Shown in pieces: positions 33,815-44,829 of a DNA stretch of 64,000 nt. Source of the stretch: Lepisosteus oculatus. Its lineage: Eukaryota > Chordata > Actinopteri > Semionotiformes > Lepisosteidae. Position 1 is the first letter of the stretch. Every line of letters begins with the position of its first letter. Both the position numbers and the translations under genes were made by a program. The notes under the pieces are model-generated. The model was not told where the DNA came from. It did not search any database and worked only from the letters and a program-made list of their open reading frames with translations. The stretch spans positions 124,001 through 188,000 of the forward strand of contig NW_027167680.1 of NCBI RefSeq assembly GCF_040954835.1, in the 5' to 3' direction.

Positions 33815-34100
33815 TGTTGCAGCGAGCGGCTCCATCACTTGCAACTCGCAACTGAAAACCTACTGAAGCTAAGCAGGTGTGAGCCAGGTCAGTACACGGA
33901 TGAGGATGAGCTACAGGGAAAAACAAAGTTTCCAGCTGGAAGCGGTGTTAATGGTGCCAGCAGGGGGGTGCTCACCCTGAGGTCTGTGTGGGTCCCAATG
34001 CCACAGCATAGTGACAGACAAGAGTGTTACGGGAGAAGAGAGATGTGTTTGAAGATTTAAGAGTGTCTTAGGTGCAGCAGAAATAAAGTGTCACAAATGC
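33815..34100 (+). mobile_element. 5S-rRNA-derived SINE, copy 1 (truncated)
   Basis: CTGAAGCTAAGCAGG with GAGCCAGGTCAGTAC and GGATGAGGATGAG is recognisable as the internal promoter region of 5S rRNA, the head of a SINE3-type element. A fish-type body (GTGCTCACCCTGAGGTCTGT) follows. The 3' part present in the copies at 44,188 and 47,130 is missing. Confidence 0.7.
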
Positions 34101-34219
34101 AAGTGGTTGGATTTCCATTGTTTAATATGGTAAAAATAAGCAGAAGTTATCTGCCGGTCATGGCACAGTCTGCCATGCTTTTGTCATATACTGTAAAGTG
34201 GTGTCGAACTGGTAGTGTC

Positions 34220-35740
34220 ACATTAAATGACAAAAATGAAGAGAGTTAAAGCAGCTGGAGAGGTTTTCTTACAACTTTTGAGCTGACACAGTTTTGGAAA
34301 ATGTTTCCTTCACGCTGCACTGTACCACATAGGCAGCCAAGAGTCTCCAAAACAAAACAGAATTGACAGTCATATAATGTCCATTAACCCCGGTTTTAAA
34401 AGCAGCATCATGTCTGCCATCATAAGAATATGAGTCCAATATTTTAGAATTAACCTTACCTGTGGTGTCTTTAATCCCTATTGCTCAATGCACGGTGAAA
34501 GCATTGCATACGTGTCTGACAATGAGGAATGACAGTCATTTGCCTGTTTCACAAATGATCGTATTTTACTAGAGATTTTGTTTGGGATTCAGCTGTGCAT
34601 TCGGACAGCAATCCCTTTCAAGAAATGATACGTTCTGGATGAGGTCAAAGGTGCTGAAACACTGTATTTAGGATGTTTGCAGTGATTGTGTCTCCTGCTT
34701 CAACGCAGTGATATATAGATGTGCTCCTGTAATTTATTGGTACATGCCCTGGGCAGTAAGCAGTCTGAGGATTTATTTCCAGACGGCATAGAGCAGTGAA
34801 GTAGTGAAGTAGTGCAACACCACTTTATCATTATATTATTAGAACCTATTCTACTTAAATTATAACATTATACACAATTTGAGTTCATTTTAAAAATTAA
34901 AAGGTAATGAAAGGAATGCATATTAATGAGGAAGATAATACCGATATGCATGTGATAATCTTCCTTATATCATGTAGTGCGTCATTTGGACACTTTGTGG
35001 GCTTGAAATACAAAGAAAATCATGTTTTATGGTACAAGATAAATACAAAACTGAAGCTTTTATTTTAATTAGATTTGTTTATAAAGCATAAGCAATCATT
35101 TATTACATTACTATATGTGAAAATAACATTTTAGCATCATATTATTACATACAGGTCTTTAGCTTCAGCACAGTGATATATATATATATGCTCAGTGATT
35201 TATTGGTACATGCCCAGGTCAATAATCAGAATGAGGATTTATTTCCAGACGGGCTACAGGTAGTGTTGTGAAATACTTCAACACACTGGATCGCAGATTT
35301 AGACCCCCTGCACTCTTACTCCTTAAAAACCAAAGAAATGAAGATATGTAGCAATCACATTGTAACAGGGGTGACAGTGACTTAATGCTTATACTAGTGG
35401 ACTTCAGGTACCTTTAGGGTACGGTGTTCCCTGAAGGGCTCTCAAACCCCACATTTCAGATGCCTAGCTGTATCGCTGATCTATTGCACCTCAGAATCAC
35501 TTTTAAACCTTACCTCTGGTATCTTTAATCCCTATTGCTCAACGCATGGTGAAAGTATTGCATAAATGTGTCTGAAAATGAGCAATGGGCACCTGAGAGA
35601 CTCATTTGCCTGTTTCACAAATGATCATATTTGACTAGAGATTCTGTTTGGAATTCAGTTGTGCATTCTGACAGCAATCCCTTTCAAAAAACGATACATT
35701 CTGGATGAGGTCAAAGGTGCAGGAACACTGTATTTAGGAT
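34220..35740 (+). repeat. AT-rich spacer unit, forward copy 2
   Basis: Aligns with 15,860-17,345 over its whole length with small indels. No gene is visible. Confidence 0.8.
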
Positions 35741-35744
35741 GTGT

Positions 35745-36060
35745 TTTAAAATCCATTGACTGATCCCCGAATCCTGAAGTTTCTTCGCATGATATCGGGC
35801 TTGCAACCACTTTCTGAAAAATGATGAAAAATACCAAAAATGAAAAAAAAAATATCAATTCTAGAGCCTAAGAGGAAAACAAGACAAATTTATATCTCCA
35901 AATAATTTTATGTGCTTCAGAAGAGCCCAGGAAAGTTTTTTGCATACATGAAACCACGCCCGTTTGCACGTAAGCAGACATGGTTGCACACACGACTTCA
36001 TGAAAGCACGCGTGCATGCGAAGTCATCCTGTTGAGCATTTGAAAAGCCGCACCACGCCG
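35745..36060. other. Single-copy spacer
   Basis: I see no gene and no repeat partner in this stretch. It ends where the spacer with CCGCACTTGAAATAGC (shared with 41,755 and 46,475) resumes. Confidence 0.4.
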
Positions 36061-36741
36061 CACTTGAAATAGCTCTTACATTAGTGGTAGACGCAGGAAT
36101 CGCCTTTTTATTTACGCTCTTACCAACGCGATGGAAAGCAAAACAAAGCAAAGCAGAGCAAAACAACGAACAAACAAAAACCCTCACGTCCCGCACTTGC
36201 AAATAACACCGTTACGTGCCCAAGCGGTATTGTATGTCATCCTACCACTGCACCCCGGGGCGTACGGTATATGGGAACGAGCACACGCCACGAATCGTCT
36301 CGAATCACTCCCTACAGCTGTAAGGCACCTTGAAGCGTGCACCCCCAACATTCTTCTTTGCGCATCTGTGAAAGGTAAATTCTTGAACAAACTCTGAACC
36401 AGCTCTAAGGAAACTAATCAGATTAGACATTACTTTGACTCATCTTTTTACGCTCAGTGCTGGATTGCTCAAACTCCAGCTAGGGTTAGGGTTAGCATTC
36501 CCACGCTACTTAGACACTTTGTTTACGCTCAGTGCTGGATTTTGGGAACTTCAGGACGAGTGGGAATTTTCTCCTATCTGTCAATTCTGTTTTGTTTTGG
36601 AGACTCTTGGCTGCCTATGTTGTACAGTGCAGCGTGAAGGAAACATTTTCCAAAACTGTGTCAGCTCAAAAGTTGTAAGAAAACCTCTCCAGCTGCTTTA
36701 ACTCTCTTGATTTTTGTCATTTAACGTGACACTCGATGTAT

Positions 36742-36780
36742 AACTGGAGCCTCACATATGCAAATGGTGAGGCTCCAGTT
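36742..36780. promoter_or_regulatory. 14-bp inverted repeat with an octamer in the loop
   Basis: AACTGGAGCCTCAC pairs perfectly with GTGAGGCTCCAGTT, separated by 11 bases that contain the octamer ATGCAAAT (36,758-36,765). An inverted copy of the whole figure lies at about 48,037-48,081. Both sit near an Ile(AAU) gene. Confidence 0.55.
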
Positions 36781-37058
36781 CGACACCACTTTACAGTATA
36801 TGACAAAAGCATGGCAGACTGTGCCATGACCGGCAGATAACTTCTGCTTATTTTTACCATATTAAACATTGGAAATCCTCCCACTTGCATTTGTGACACT
36901 TGATTTTGGCTCCACCTAATACACTCTTAAAACTTCAAACACTTTTCTCTTCTCCCGCAACACTCTTGTCTGTCGGCACTATGTGGCAGCGTTGCATGAC
37001 AACCCATCTCACCACGGAAAGGAACCTAACAGCTTTGGTAAGAGAGGAGAAAAGGACC

Positions 37059-37132
37059 TGGCCCGTACGGGGCTCGAACCCACGACCTTGGCGTTATTAG
37101 CACCACACTCTAACCAACTGAGCTAACCGGCC
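37059..37132 (-). tRNA. tRNA-Ile(AAU)
   Basis: A 74-nt cloverleaf with body GGCCGGTTAGCTCAGTTGG. The anticodon loop CTAATAA gives AAT with stem TGGTG/CGCCA, and the T arm is TGGGTTCGAGCCCCG. CCTTTTCTCC follows and provides a terminator. It looks functional. Confidence 0.94.
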
Positions 37133-37649
37133 TCACGACAGTGGTCCTCTCTGTGCTGACACTGCTCATGATGTTTCCCGAGCCGAAACTGCGTTTTTCC
37201 AAGCAATTTGACAAAGCCCGCCCACTGAAAACTGCAGCAGATCGTGTAAAGACGTTCAACTTTGTAATTACTGCACGCACAGGAAGCAGAATAAATTCCT
37301 CTTTTCAAACTGTCAAAGGTTTGCTTTGCGAACGCTGCAGGACATCGCACAATCTCTTTTGAACAGGGACGAACGATTTCTTATGGGGCGCAGTAAGTAC
37401 AGACGTTTAAAAAGCTCCACTCATGCCGACGATGCAGCATGAAGAAGCGCAACCTAACATTTGACAGACAAAGGCCGGGCGCCGCTACGAGCAATATGAA
37501 ATCAAACTGACAGCACACGGCGTTTCGCGCTGACTCAAAAGTGATCTCGACAGACGCTGTTCTCTGCATAACGCTGAAAGAGCTAAAGAGCGTTTCTGTT
37601 GAGACGTAACAAGCTCGTTTCTTTCTACCATGATGTCACCATGACCAAA

Positions 37650-37662
37650 TCTGTCTTTAAGC
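37650..37662 (-). terminator. U4 3' box, minus-strand copy
   Basis: On the minus strand GCTTAAAGACAGA fits the 3'-box consensus with one change, 7 bases after the U4 end. Confidence 0.7.
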
Positions 37663-37668
37663 ACCTTG

Positions 37669-37815
37669 CTCAGTCTCTGACGACACTGTCAAAAATTGCT
37701 TTCGCCGATTGTATTGCAAACCGGCGGAAGCGGGGTATTGGGAAAAGTTTTCAACTAGCAATAATCGCGCCTCGGCTAAACCTCACAGGCTACGATACTG
37801 CCACTGCGCAAAGCT
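37669..37815 (-). ncRNA. RNU4: U4 snRNA gene, inverted copy
   Basis: A near-identical reverse copy of the 32,716 gene, with the full 5' U6-pairing region, kink-turn hairpin, central hairpin and Sm site. In the terminal hairpin GTCAG is replaced by GTGTC, and one T is missing next to the loop (GACAGTGTCGTCAGAGACTG). The X-box-like palindrome at 37,819-37,833 has one mismatch. Upstream homology continues past 38,080. Probably functional. Confidence 0.93.
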
Positions 37816-38439
37816 GATAGTTGCCAGGCAACCGCGGGGATCCTATGGAAATCGTTATCGATAGTCTCATGGCATGTCGTTTCTGTAACGCTTCATATTT
37901 GTCCTCTTCTTCATCTAGCTTGAGGTTTTGAAGAATTTCATGGCAGACAAGGTCTCCGTCGGGAACAAAGGGCATTGTGAGAAAACCGTTGCTTATTTTC
38001 AGCAGCAGAAATACAACCCTTTAAATACAAGATGACAGAACAATGAGGAAGGGCATGCCGGGAGGAACTCATGCACTACAGAGGAAAGGGGGCGGGCACG
38101 TACAGTTCACATTCAAGCCACAAGTACTCTTCTCGGATGTTGCACAAACAAATCCTAACGTCTTGAAAGCATTGCAGCATGTTTGTGTCCCACTTCCCGT
38201 GGCTGCAGGACGACTGACACGAACGGACAAACACAATCTGTGGCGTTTAGCGTGACATAGTCTTGCAGGCATCGTGCTGTCTCACTGCAATACTATACCG
38301 CTGGAGGAAACAGTCCATCTGGCCATGAAACTCATTTAAACGTCTAGCTACAGCAACTAACTATATCATGATTTATTCAGGATGTGTGGAATCAGCACGT
38401 CCCGGAGACAGCTTCCGAAATCGTGAGCATTCTCTGGTG

Positions 38440-40000
38440 GTAGGGGCGTTCAAGATGGCGCTCAGGTGGGAGGTAAAGTTTAGTGGTTGAGGAGTTTTTT
38501 TTTAGTTTTTCATGACCTGAATGTTAATTTTTGCTTTTTTTGACTACAGAAAAATAAGGACTTAACACTAGTTGTTTAAACTTCAGTTATAATTGAAAGA
38601 AAAAAAAACGATTTTTTTTAGGTTTAAGAATTTCGATATGAGTAACACTGGGAAAAGAAAAGAGTGCTGGGTCCTCGAAGGAGAAATCTAAGATACCTCA
38701 ATCGTATATGTATAGCACTACAAGAAAATCGATGGAACTACAGGGAAAAGTGAAGCAGCTGGAGGGGACGTGGAAAGAGTGCTGGAGATGCGCTCGTACG
38801 GTAGAGCCGGAGTCCCTGCCCAGCACACCTGTGAAAACCCCGGCGGCCAAGAGAGGAAGGGGCGACCTGACGCTGGAGGAGCTCCAAACCAACATCTTTA
38901 ACATGATGGGTGAGCTGAAGGAAATGATTCGATTTAATACAGTCGCAATCGAAAGTCTTAAAAAGTCCATGGACTGTGTGTTTAAAGAGGTTGAAGACTT
39001 AAAGAGTGAAGTAAAAGTTCTTAAACAAGTAAATACCGAACAAGAAAAGCATATTAAAGAACTTGAATTGAAAGTGAACGATGTAGATAGATACTGTCGA
39101 CGATGGAATTTAAAATTATTTGGAGTTAAAGAGGAACGTGATAAGGACCTTGTTGCAACAGTGAAGGGTATCTGTAAAAGGACCCTGCCGGACCAGGAGG
39201 ACGTAATATCGGCCATTGACTTTGTTCACAGGCTCGGGAGAGCGAACATGTCTGGGCAAGTGCGCCCCAGATCGATTATAATACAGTTCACCAAGAGGAC
39301 GGCGAGGGACATGCTCTGGCGAGCGGCGAGGGGGAATGAGTATTTGAATGGGAACAAACTGAGGTTTGCAGAGGAACTGTCTGCCGCGGACAGGAGCACC
39401 AGGAACCAGCTGTGGCCCCAGGTTGAAGCTGCCAGAAGAGAGGGGAGGAGACCCTACTTTGTGGGAGCGAGGGCCTTTGTGGACGGGAAGGAGATTTGCT
39501 CCCAGTGACTGCTCAGTTAATGATTATGTTTGGTTTTATTTGTTATACCAGTATATACTAGTGTTTCTTTAGTGTTAGTTTGGAATGGTGTAGTTAAGTG
39601 TTAAGGACTGTTATAGTTCTGGTTCTTTGAAAAACTCAATAGTTTAGATAGTCTTAGAGTTAGTTATTTGCTTTTGTGTATGTCTTTTTCATGAATGCCA
39701 GAGGTACTCGAAATGTTGTTAAAAGAAAAACGTTTTTTTTGTTTTGTAAAAAACTGTGCTGAGTTTTATTTTTTTACAGGAAACGCATGCATGTTGAAAC
39801 TAAAGTTTATAATTGAGAAATATTAAAGCAAGGAAAATATGATACGTGTAAAATATACAATTTGATCACATAATTACTTAATTACCTCTGGTAGTTAAAT
39901 GTTTTTTTTCTGCTGCGTTTTTTTTCTCTTGTACATGACTCTGATCCTCTTGTTGTATTTGTATTTCTAAATTCTACATGTTTAATAAAAATAAAAAAAA
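38440..40000 (+). mobile_element. 'Half-L1' LINE derivative: ORF1, start of ORF2, 3' UTR, A-rich tail
   Basis: It begins with GGGGCGTTCAAGATGGCG, a typical LINE 5' start. A long ORF1 follows. Then, about 180 bases on, comes an ORF2 start (ATG at 39,691, MNARGTRNVVKRKTFFLFC) that decays after about 40 codons near the words for LQETHA. The rest of ORF2 is missing. An AT-rich 3' region ends in ATAAAAATAAAAAAAA. No target-site duplication is visible: the left flank is Gly-unit spacer and the right flank is Ser-unit spacer. The layout is like that of mammalian HAL1 elements. Confidence 0.8.
38708..39508 (+). CDS. L1-type ORF1 protein (coiled coil + RRM-like region)
   Basis: The reading frame of 266 codons is open throughout. 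Residues about 60-120 form a heptad-rich coiled coil (trimerisation region in L1 ORF1p). The motif NDVDRYCRRWNLKLFGVKEE marks the start of the RRM-like part. RPRSIIIQFTKRTARDMLWR and the C-terminal domain follow. The role is an RNA-binding chaperone of the retrotransposition particle. The start could lie further upstream in another frame. No zinc knuckles are present, so it is unrelated to the Tx1-type ORF1 at 11.7 kb. Confidence 0.88.
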   Translation: MYSTTRKSMELQGKVKQLEGTWKECWRCARTVEPESLPSTPVKTPAAKRGRGDLTLEELQTNIFNMMGELKEMIRFNTVAIESLKKSMDCVFKEVEDLKSEVKVLKQVNTEQEKHIKELELKVNDVDRYCRRWNLKLFGVKEERDKDLVATVKGICKRTLPDQEDVISAIDFVHRLGRANMSGQVRPRSIIIQFTKRTARDMLWRAARGNEYLNGNKLRFAEELSAADRSTRNQLWPQVEAARREGRRPYFVGARAFVDGKEICSQ

Positions 40001-40011
40001 GCATTATAATC

Positions 40012-40619
40012 AAGTAGCCACAGAAATTGCATCACGCTTTCATGTATGCTATTGCAGACACCAACGTTGCCTAGATAGAAAACCGAAATAGCCGTGGGTT
40101 TGCTTGCTGGTCTGAAGGATCTCTCTTCGAATCTCTATCATTTGTCAATGGAAGTAAAACGCGCTGCAATCTGATACGTTCAGAATCAAACCCGCAGCTG
40201 TTGTTCGACTTTATTTCTTGACTAATTACAACTGAGTGTCGCATGAGCAGTTACGTAAACTTGTCTGGTATATTTGAACACAAATGCCGTTCTTCAATTA
40301 AAACTAACAGTACATTGTCAGGGACATTCAGTTCTATACAAACAAGAGACAGACAAGAGAATATTCCTACCTTCATGTGGACTACGTGTTGACTTACTGA
40401 TCGGAATAATTGAAAAGTTCGGGTTCATAGCCGATGCAGTGCGTTCTAATTAGAACAACAGCAACGCTGAGCTCTCAGCACCGTACTGAGCCCAGGTGTT
40501 TTTCTAAAGCTGTCAGGTGCAGTTCATTTACATGAAGGAAATCTCTTACTGGGTACGATTACAATGCAGTAAGTAGCACAGGCTACTAAGGGAGTAGCCT
40601 GATGCGTTTAAAAACGACC
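40012..40619. repeat. Ser-to-Arg spacer, copy 2
   Basis: Direct copy of 28,920-29,520. It is joined at its left to the half-L1 tail through GCATTATAATCAAG, a word that belongs to a different spacer position (14,750). The junction is therefore a rearrangement. Confidence 0.75.
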
Positions 40620-40692
40620 CGAGCCAGCCAGGAGTCGAATTTACAATCTCCTAATCCGTAGTCAGACGCGTTATCCATTGCGCCACTGGCCC
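40620..40692 (-). tRNA. tRNA-Arg(ACG), T-stem mutated
   Basis: Same family as 29,521, with anticodon ACG and a good D arm. The T arm reads TGTAAATTCGACTCCTGG, so the T stem is disrupted. The anticodon stem has GATTAGG for GATCAGG. Doubtful function. Confidence 0.8.
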
Positions 40693-41439
40693 TGGTGTGA
40701 CACTGCAGGACTTTAACCCAGTGAGCTCAGCACTGCAACTAGTAAAATATTACCCGCGGTCCATTCTTTTCCAAAAGTGAGAAACACCTGTTTTCTACAT
40801 GTTGTCTGTTTTAAAACCATATCTCTTTAAACCAAACCAAGAGTTTGTCTTTTGCACTGATATTCTGATTCATTTCGATTTCAAAGAAAAAAAAACATTA
40901 TCTTCCAAAGCATCATAAAATTGTCCCTTCTTCCAGACTCTACTTCTCTCTTGTAGTAGTACAGCAGACCTTTCCAGGTGAGCAGATAACAGAGTCCGAA
41001 ATGAGCTTCCTCCATCAAGCAAAGTACCTGAACATGACTCTGTCTTCATAAATGCGCCCCTGTAATAAAGAAATTAAATCCAAAATCAAGAGGGCAGTTG
41101 CCTACTGAAGTTCAAGAAGTCATCAATTTTAACCTAGCAACACATTAAAGGCTGCATCTATACAAGTATGATTCTAGAAATGCTCACCAGATTACGTTTT
41201 AAGAAGGAACTGCGCCTCAGGTTTCGCCGAGATCTTAACTCGGATGGCAGGATTCAGAGTCCGGAGTGTGGACTGATGGAGCACGGAGGGTCCATATACT
41301 GTGGATCCCTCAGTGATCTTCCGCGTATTCAAACCGCCAGCGTGTAACTCCCCTGTCCCCGTGACCTCATTGCTCTGCTCTCACCTCTGTGCAGCCGAGC
41401 CCGACTCATGATAAAGTGGAAAAAAATATGCCCCCAACG

Positions 41440-42043
41440 TGAGATTTAATTTAGATTTCACAGATGCGCAAGGAAGAATGTTGGGGGTGCACACTTCAAG
41501 GTGCCTTACAGCTGTAGGGAGTGATTCGAGACGATTCGTGGCGTGCGCTCGTTCCCATATACCGTACGCCCCGGGCTGCAGTGCTAGGATGACATACAAT
41601 ACCGCTTGGGCACGTAACGGCCTTACATGCAAGTGTGGGACGTGAGGGTTTTCGTTTGTTCGTTTTGTTTTGCTCTGCTTTGCTTTGTTTTGCTTTCCAT
41701 CGCGTTGGTAAGAGCGTAAATAAAAAGGCGATTCCTGCGTCTACCACTAATGTAAGAGCTATTTCAAGTGCGACGTGGTGCGGCTTTTCAAATGCTTGTG
41801 GGCATTTCTCTGTTGTTGATTCTTTTTTTGTGTGTAACAAAGTGGCATTTTCATGTCCGGACGGGGAGACTTTATCATTCCGACATGAAGCCACCCTTAA
41901 GTCCTCTGAGGCGTGTCTGTCTGCAAGGCTTGTATTTTGGAAATGTTTTTTTTAAACGGAGAATGACTTTGAAATAGGCTTCCGCCGGCGCCTCGCGATC
42001 CAGGTAAGATTGTAGCAAGAACGCAGCGGCGGTGGGGCTTGCT
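41440..42043. repeat. U4/Ser-unit spacer, copy 2
   Basis: Matches 36,060-36,400 (inverted) for its first half and 33,140-33,460 and 46,430-46,758 for the second, ending at a Ser gene each time. Confidence 0.7.
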
Positions 42044-42125
42044 GTAGTCGTGGCCGAGTGATTAAAGCGATGGATTGGAAATCCATTGGGGTCTCCCCGC
42101 GCAAGTTCGAATCCTGCCGACTAGG
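42044..42125 (+). tRNA. tRNA-Ser, anticodon GGA
   Basis: Closely follows the Ser(AGA) gene at 33,461. The anticodon loop is TTGGAAA, giving GGA (still Ser). The anticodon stem is GGATT/AATCC-like, and the compensating change keeps pairing. Box A has GAGTGATTAAAGCG, and the T arm is CAAGTTCGAATCCTG with one mismatch. Function uncertain. Confidence 0.82.
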
Positions 42126-42262
42126 TTGTCCGCCTCCAGTCCTTGTGTTCCGGCGCAAGGAAAGAAGCGTGCCTCTTTGCTGTTCCTGGTGGTTTTAAAA
42201 CGCCAAATCGCTTGTACCCGCTGCCTTGGAAATAAATTCTTCAGCATCCGCGAATGCCTTTT

Positions 42263-43680
42263 TGCAGCTAAATGACGGTGTAAGTGTGTTTAGCCAGCGG
42301 GACTGGCTAGAGACGTAACTAAAGAGACTTGACGAAAATCAACTTAAGGAGATTGGAAAATATAAGAGCGTCTGAAAGTATAAGTACAGTACAGGTGGAC
42401 GTAAAAGTAGTTAGATAAACAGTGTTTGTATTTTTATACAATTAGTTGCAATAGAGGAAACAATTTGGGTTTATTCGAATGTCTCAGACATGCTGAAACG
42501 CTGTAGGTTTAGAATCGAGACTGGGGAGAATAACGTCTTGTGAGAAGATCTGTTTACCTAACGATTAGATCCTGTAAATCCCTTGTACCCTCCCTAAGTC
42601 TGTCCCAGTCCAGTGGATAAAAATGTACTGTTAATGGAGTGTTGGTTTCTCTGTTATGGGATACTGGAGCACTACTGTCATGCTTGTTTCACTCCTCTGT
42701 TCAACAGTGTGCTATAGAGTAATGTATATGGGGAGACGGCAGGAGGCCACAGGAGTATTGGGGCAGCAAGTTTTACTTGCCGAGTACCAGATTTTAATGG
42801 GTGGTTTTATCCCAGATCTATTGGGTTGGAATATTATGCATTACAAAGAATGACTATCCAGAACAGGGTATCACGTGGCTTCAACTGACTGTGATCACTC
42901 AGTATGTTGATAGTATTCTGAGTGCTTCCCCTGACGAGGAAACCCACAAGTCTGAGTTGCTTCAGCTTTAGAGTGTCTAATAGAAGCAGTTATGATAAGG
43001 CCCTTTTGTGTCTAGCATTGTGAAATTTTAACAGGGCTTGGGTGCAATGTTTTTACAGGGTGAGCACAACTCTTAACAGATCTGCTTAAGGGGGGAGTGC
43101 AGTACAAGGACAAGATTGCCTTGGTTCCCGCAACAAAAGCCGCCTATAATAATTTGAAACAAGCTCTCTTACAGGTGCTGAGACTGGGGTTTCCTCAGAT
43201 GGATCAACCATTCCTTTGTATGTAAGTGTGGACAAAGGGTTACTGTATATGTATATAATGTATGTATTTGTTGCATGTAGGCCACAATTCTGGATGGCTA
43301 TGGAGAAATAGGATTCTCTCACAACGGCAGGGACTCCAGTTAAGAATACTAGGCTTGTCTCTGAACTGATTTGTAGTTTTACAGCTGCCGACAGAAGCAG
43401 CTTGAGTAAGGTGTAAATAACACAATAAATAAAGAATTCCAGTAACTCAAGGTAACAACCATGCAGATGCAGATGCCAGACGAGCTGCACTGGGAGAGCG
43501 GGAGTCTGAGACCCCTGTGAAACCTCTATTGGGGAAAGGGGAGAATTCAGGTTGAGGCCTTTAATAGATGTTTAATAGTGGTTAGAACAAATGTGTAAAG
43601 AATGTGGGGTTGTATGATGATGTGATGTGGGCTGGCACATACCCAAGTGTATGACAAAGATGATTCTAGTTTCTGAATAC
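42263..43680 (+). mobile_element. Retroviral pol fossil (RT/RNase H region)
   Basis: This block is absent from the sister units. It contains translated pieces such as PATKAAYNNLKQALLQ and GFPQMDQPF (the RT-to-RNase H connection of retroviral Pol) and, further on, GNNHADADARRAALGE (end of RNase H). It is a broken fragment of an endogenous retrovirus. No LTR is recognised, and the identity of the first 700 bases is unclear. It ends at about 43,680, where the U4 upstream region begins. Confidence 0.6.
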
Positions 43681-43788
43681 TAGAAGAAGAAGAAGACGAC
43701 GACAAATATGAAGCGTTACCGCAACGACATGCCATGAGACGATCGATAACGATTTCCATAGGATCCCCACGGTTGCCTGGCAACCGTC

Positions 43789-43927
43789 AGCTTTGCGCAG
43801 TGGCAGTATCGTAGCCTGTGAGGTTTAGCCGAGGCGCAATTATTGCTAGTTGAAAACTTTTCCCAATACCCCGCTTCCGCCGGTTTGCAATACAATCGTC
43901 GAAAGCAATTTTTGACAGTCTCGTCAG
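43789..43927 (+). pseudogene. U4 snRNA copy, 3'-truncated
   Basis: The RNA is near-identical to the 32,716 gene up to GACAGTCTCGTCAG. It then jumps to spacer sequence (TGCGTGACATAGTC) normally found near 38,250, so the 3' strand of the terminal hairpin and the 3' box are gone. The X-box at 43,772-43,786 is intact and homology upstream reaches about -108. The distal region has been replaced by the retroviral fossil. It should not make stable U4. Confidence 0.88.
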
Positions 43928-44111
43928 TGCGTGACATAGTCTTGCAGGCATCGTGCTGTCTAACTGCAATACTATACCGCTGGAGGAAACAGCCCGGGTT
44001 CAATGAGCCTTGGAATGTGACTAGGAAAGTGAAGCCTTTTGAAAGAGGTAATGTCGACGCTTTTTTAACAGAGTACCAAAAAAGCGTCTTTTTTGAAGGC
44101 CTGGGCACTGA

Positions 44112-44182
44112 GCATTGTTGGTTCAGTGGTAGAACTCTCGCTTCTCACGCGGGAGGCTCTGGTTCGATTCCCAGCCAAAGCA
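44112..44182 (+). pseudogene. Gly-body tRNA with Glu anticodon CUC
   Basis: It follows the Gly(GCC) genes (33,739 and 47,054). The anticodon loop is TTCTCAC, so the anticodon is CTC. The acceptor GCATTGT/CAAAGC has mismatches. The T arm TGGTTCGATTCCC is mostly good. Probably a pseudogene. Confidence 0.75.
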
Positions 44183-44187
44183 GTGGC

Positions 44188-44560
44188 TTTTGCAGCGAGC
44201 GGCTCCATCACTTGCATCCCCTTGCAACTCGCAACTGAAAACCCACTGAAGCTAAGCAGGTGAGCCAGGTCAGTACCCGGATGAGGGTGAGCTACAGGGA
44301 AAAACAAAGTTTCCAGCTGGAAGCGGTGTTAATGGTGCCGGCGGGGGGGCGCTCACCCTGAGGTCTGTGCGGGTCCCAATGCCCCAGCATAGTGACGGAG
44401 ACGCTGTGTTGTAAAAGGGCGCTGTCTCTTGGATGAGATGTAAAACTGAGGTCACAGCGCTCTGTGGTCATTAAAAATGACCACCAAAACCTTTGACAAA
44501 AGCTCTTGGTAATTGATGGTCTTCAATAATGCTTCTCCTTTAGGTACATTTTAAATCAGC
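44188..44560 (+). mobile_element. 5S-rRNA-derived SINE, copy 2
   Basis: The 5S-like head (GAAGCTAAGCAGGTGAGCCA, GTCAGTACCCGGATGAGGGT) is followed by a body containing GGGCGCTGTCTCTTGGATGA and CTCTGTGGTCATTAAAAATG. It lies directly after a Gly-type tRNA, as do copies 1 and 3, so it spread with the tRNA unit. Confidence 0.75.
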
Positions 44561-44737
44561 TGAAAAATGCTGTGAAATGGGGGGTCACTTCACGCCAGTG
44601 TAGGATTTGGGTTACAAGAACTATAAAACTGCACGAGAAAGCCTGTACACTGAACTACACGGCTTTCAATTCAAAGGAGGGCAAAAGAAATTCCCTGAGT
44701 TCGATTTTTTGCAGCACAGAGAGGATTGCTGTCGTGA

Positions 44738-44804
44738 GGCTGGTTAGCTCAGTTGGTTAGAGCTAATAACACCAAGGTTGTGGGTTCGAGTCCCGTACGG
44801 GCCA
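44738..44804 (+). pseudogene. tRNA-Ile(AAU) pseudogene
   Basis: The sequence matches the Ile gene at 47,682 but lacks 7 bases of the 5' anticodon stem (GAGC directly followed by TAATAAC). The A and B boxes are intact, so it may still be transcribed, but it cannot fold. Confidence 0.85.
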
Positions 44805-44829
44805 GGTCCTTTTCTCCTCTCTTACAAAA

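Noticed and set aside
36482-36496. Telomere-like TTAGGG words (also at about 48,340)
   Set aside because: Only two units, inside a duplicated spacer. Too short to mean an interstitial telomere.
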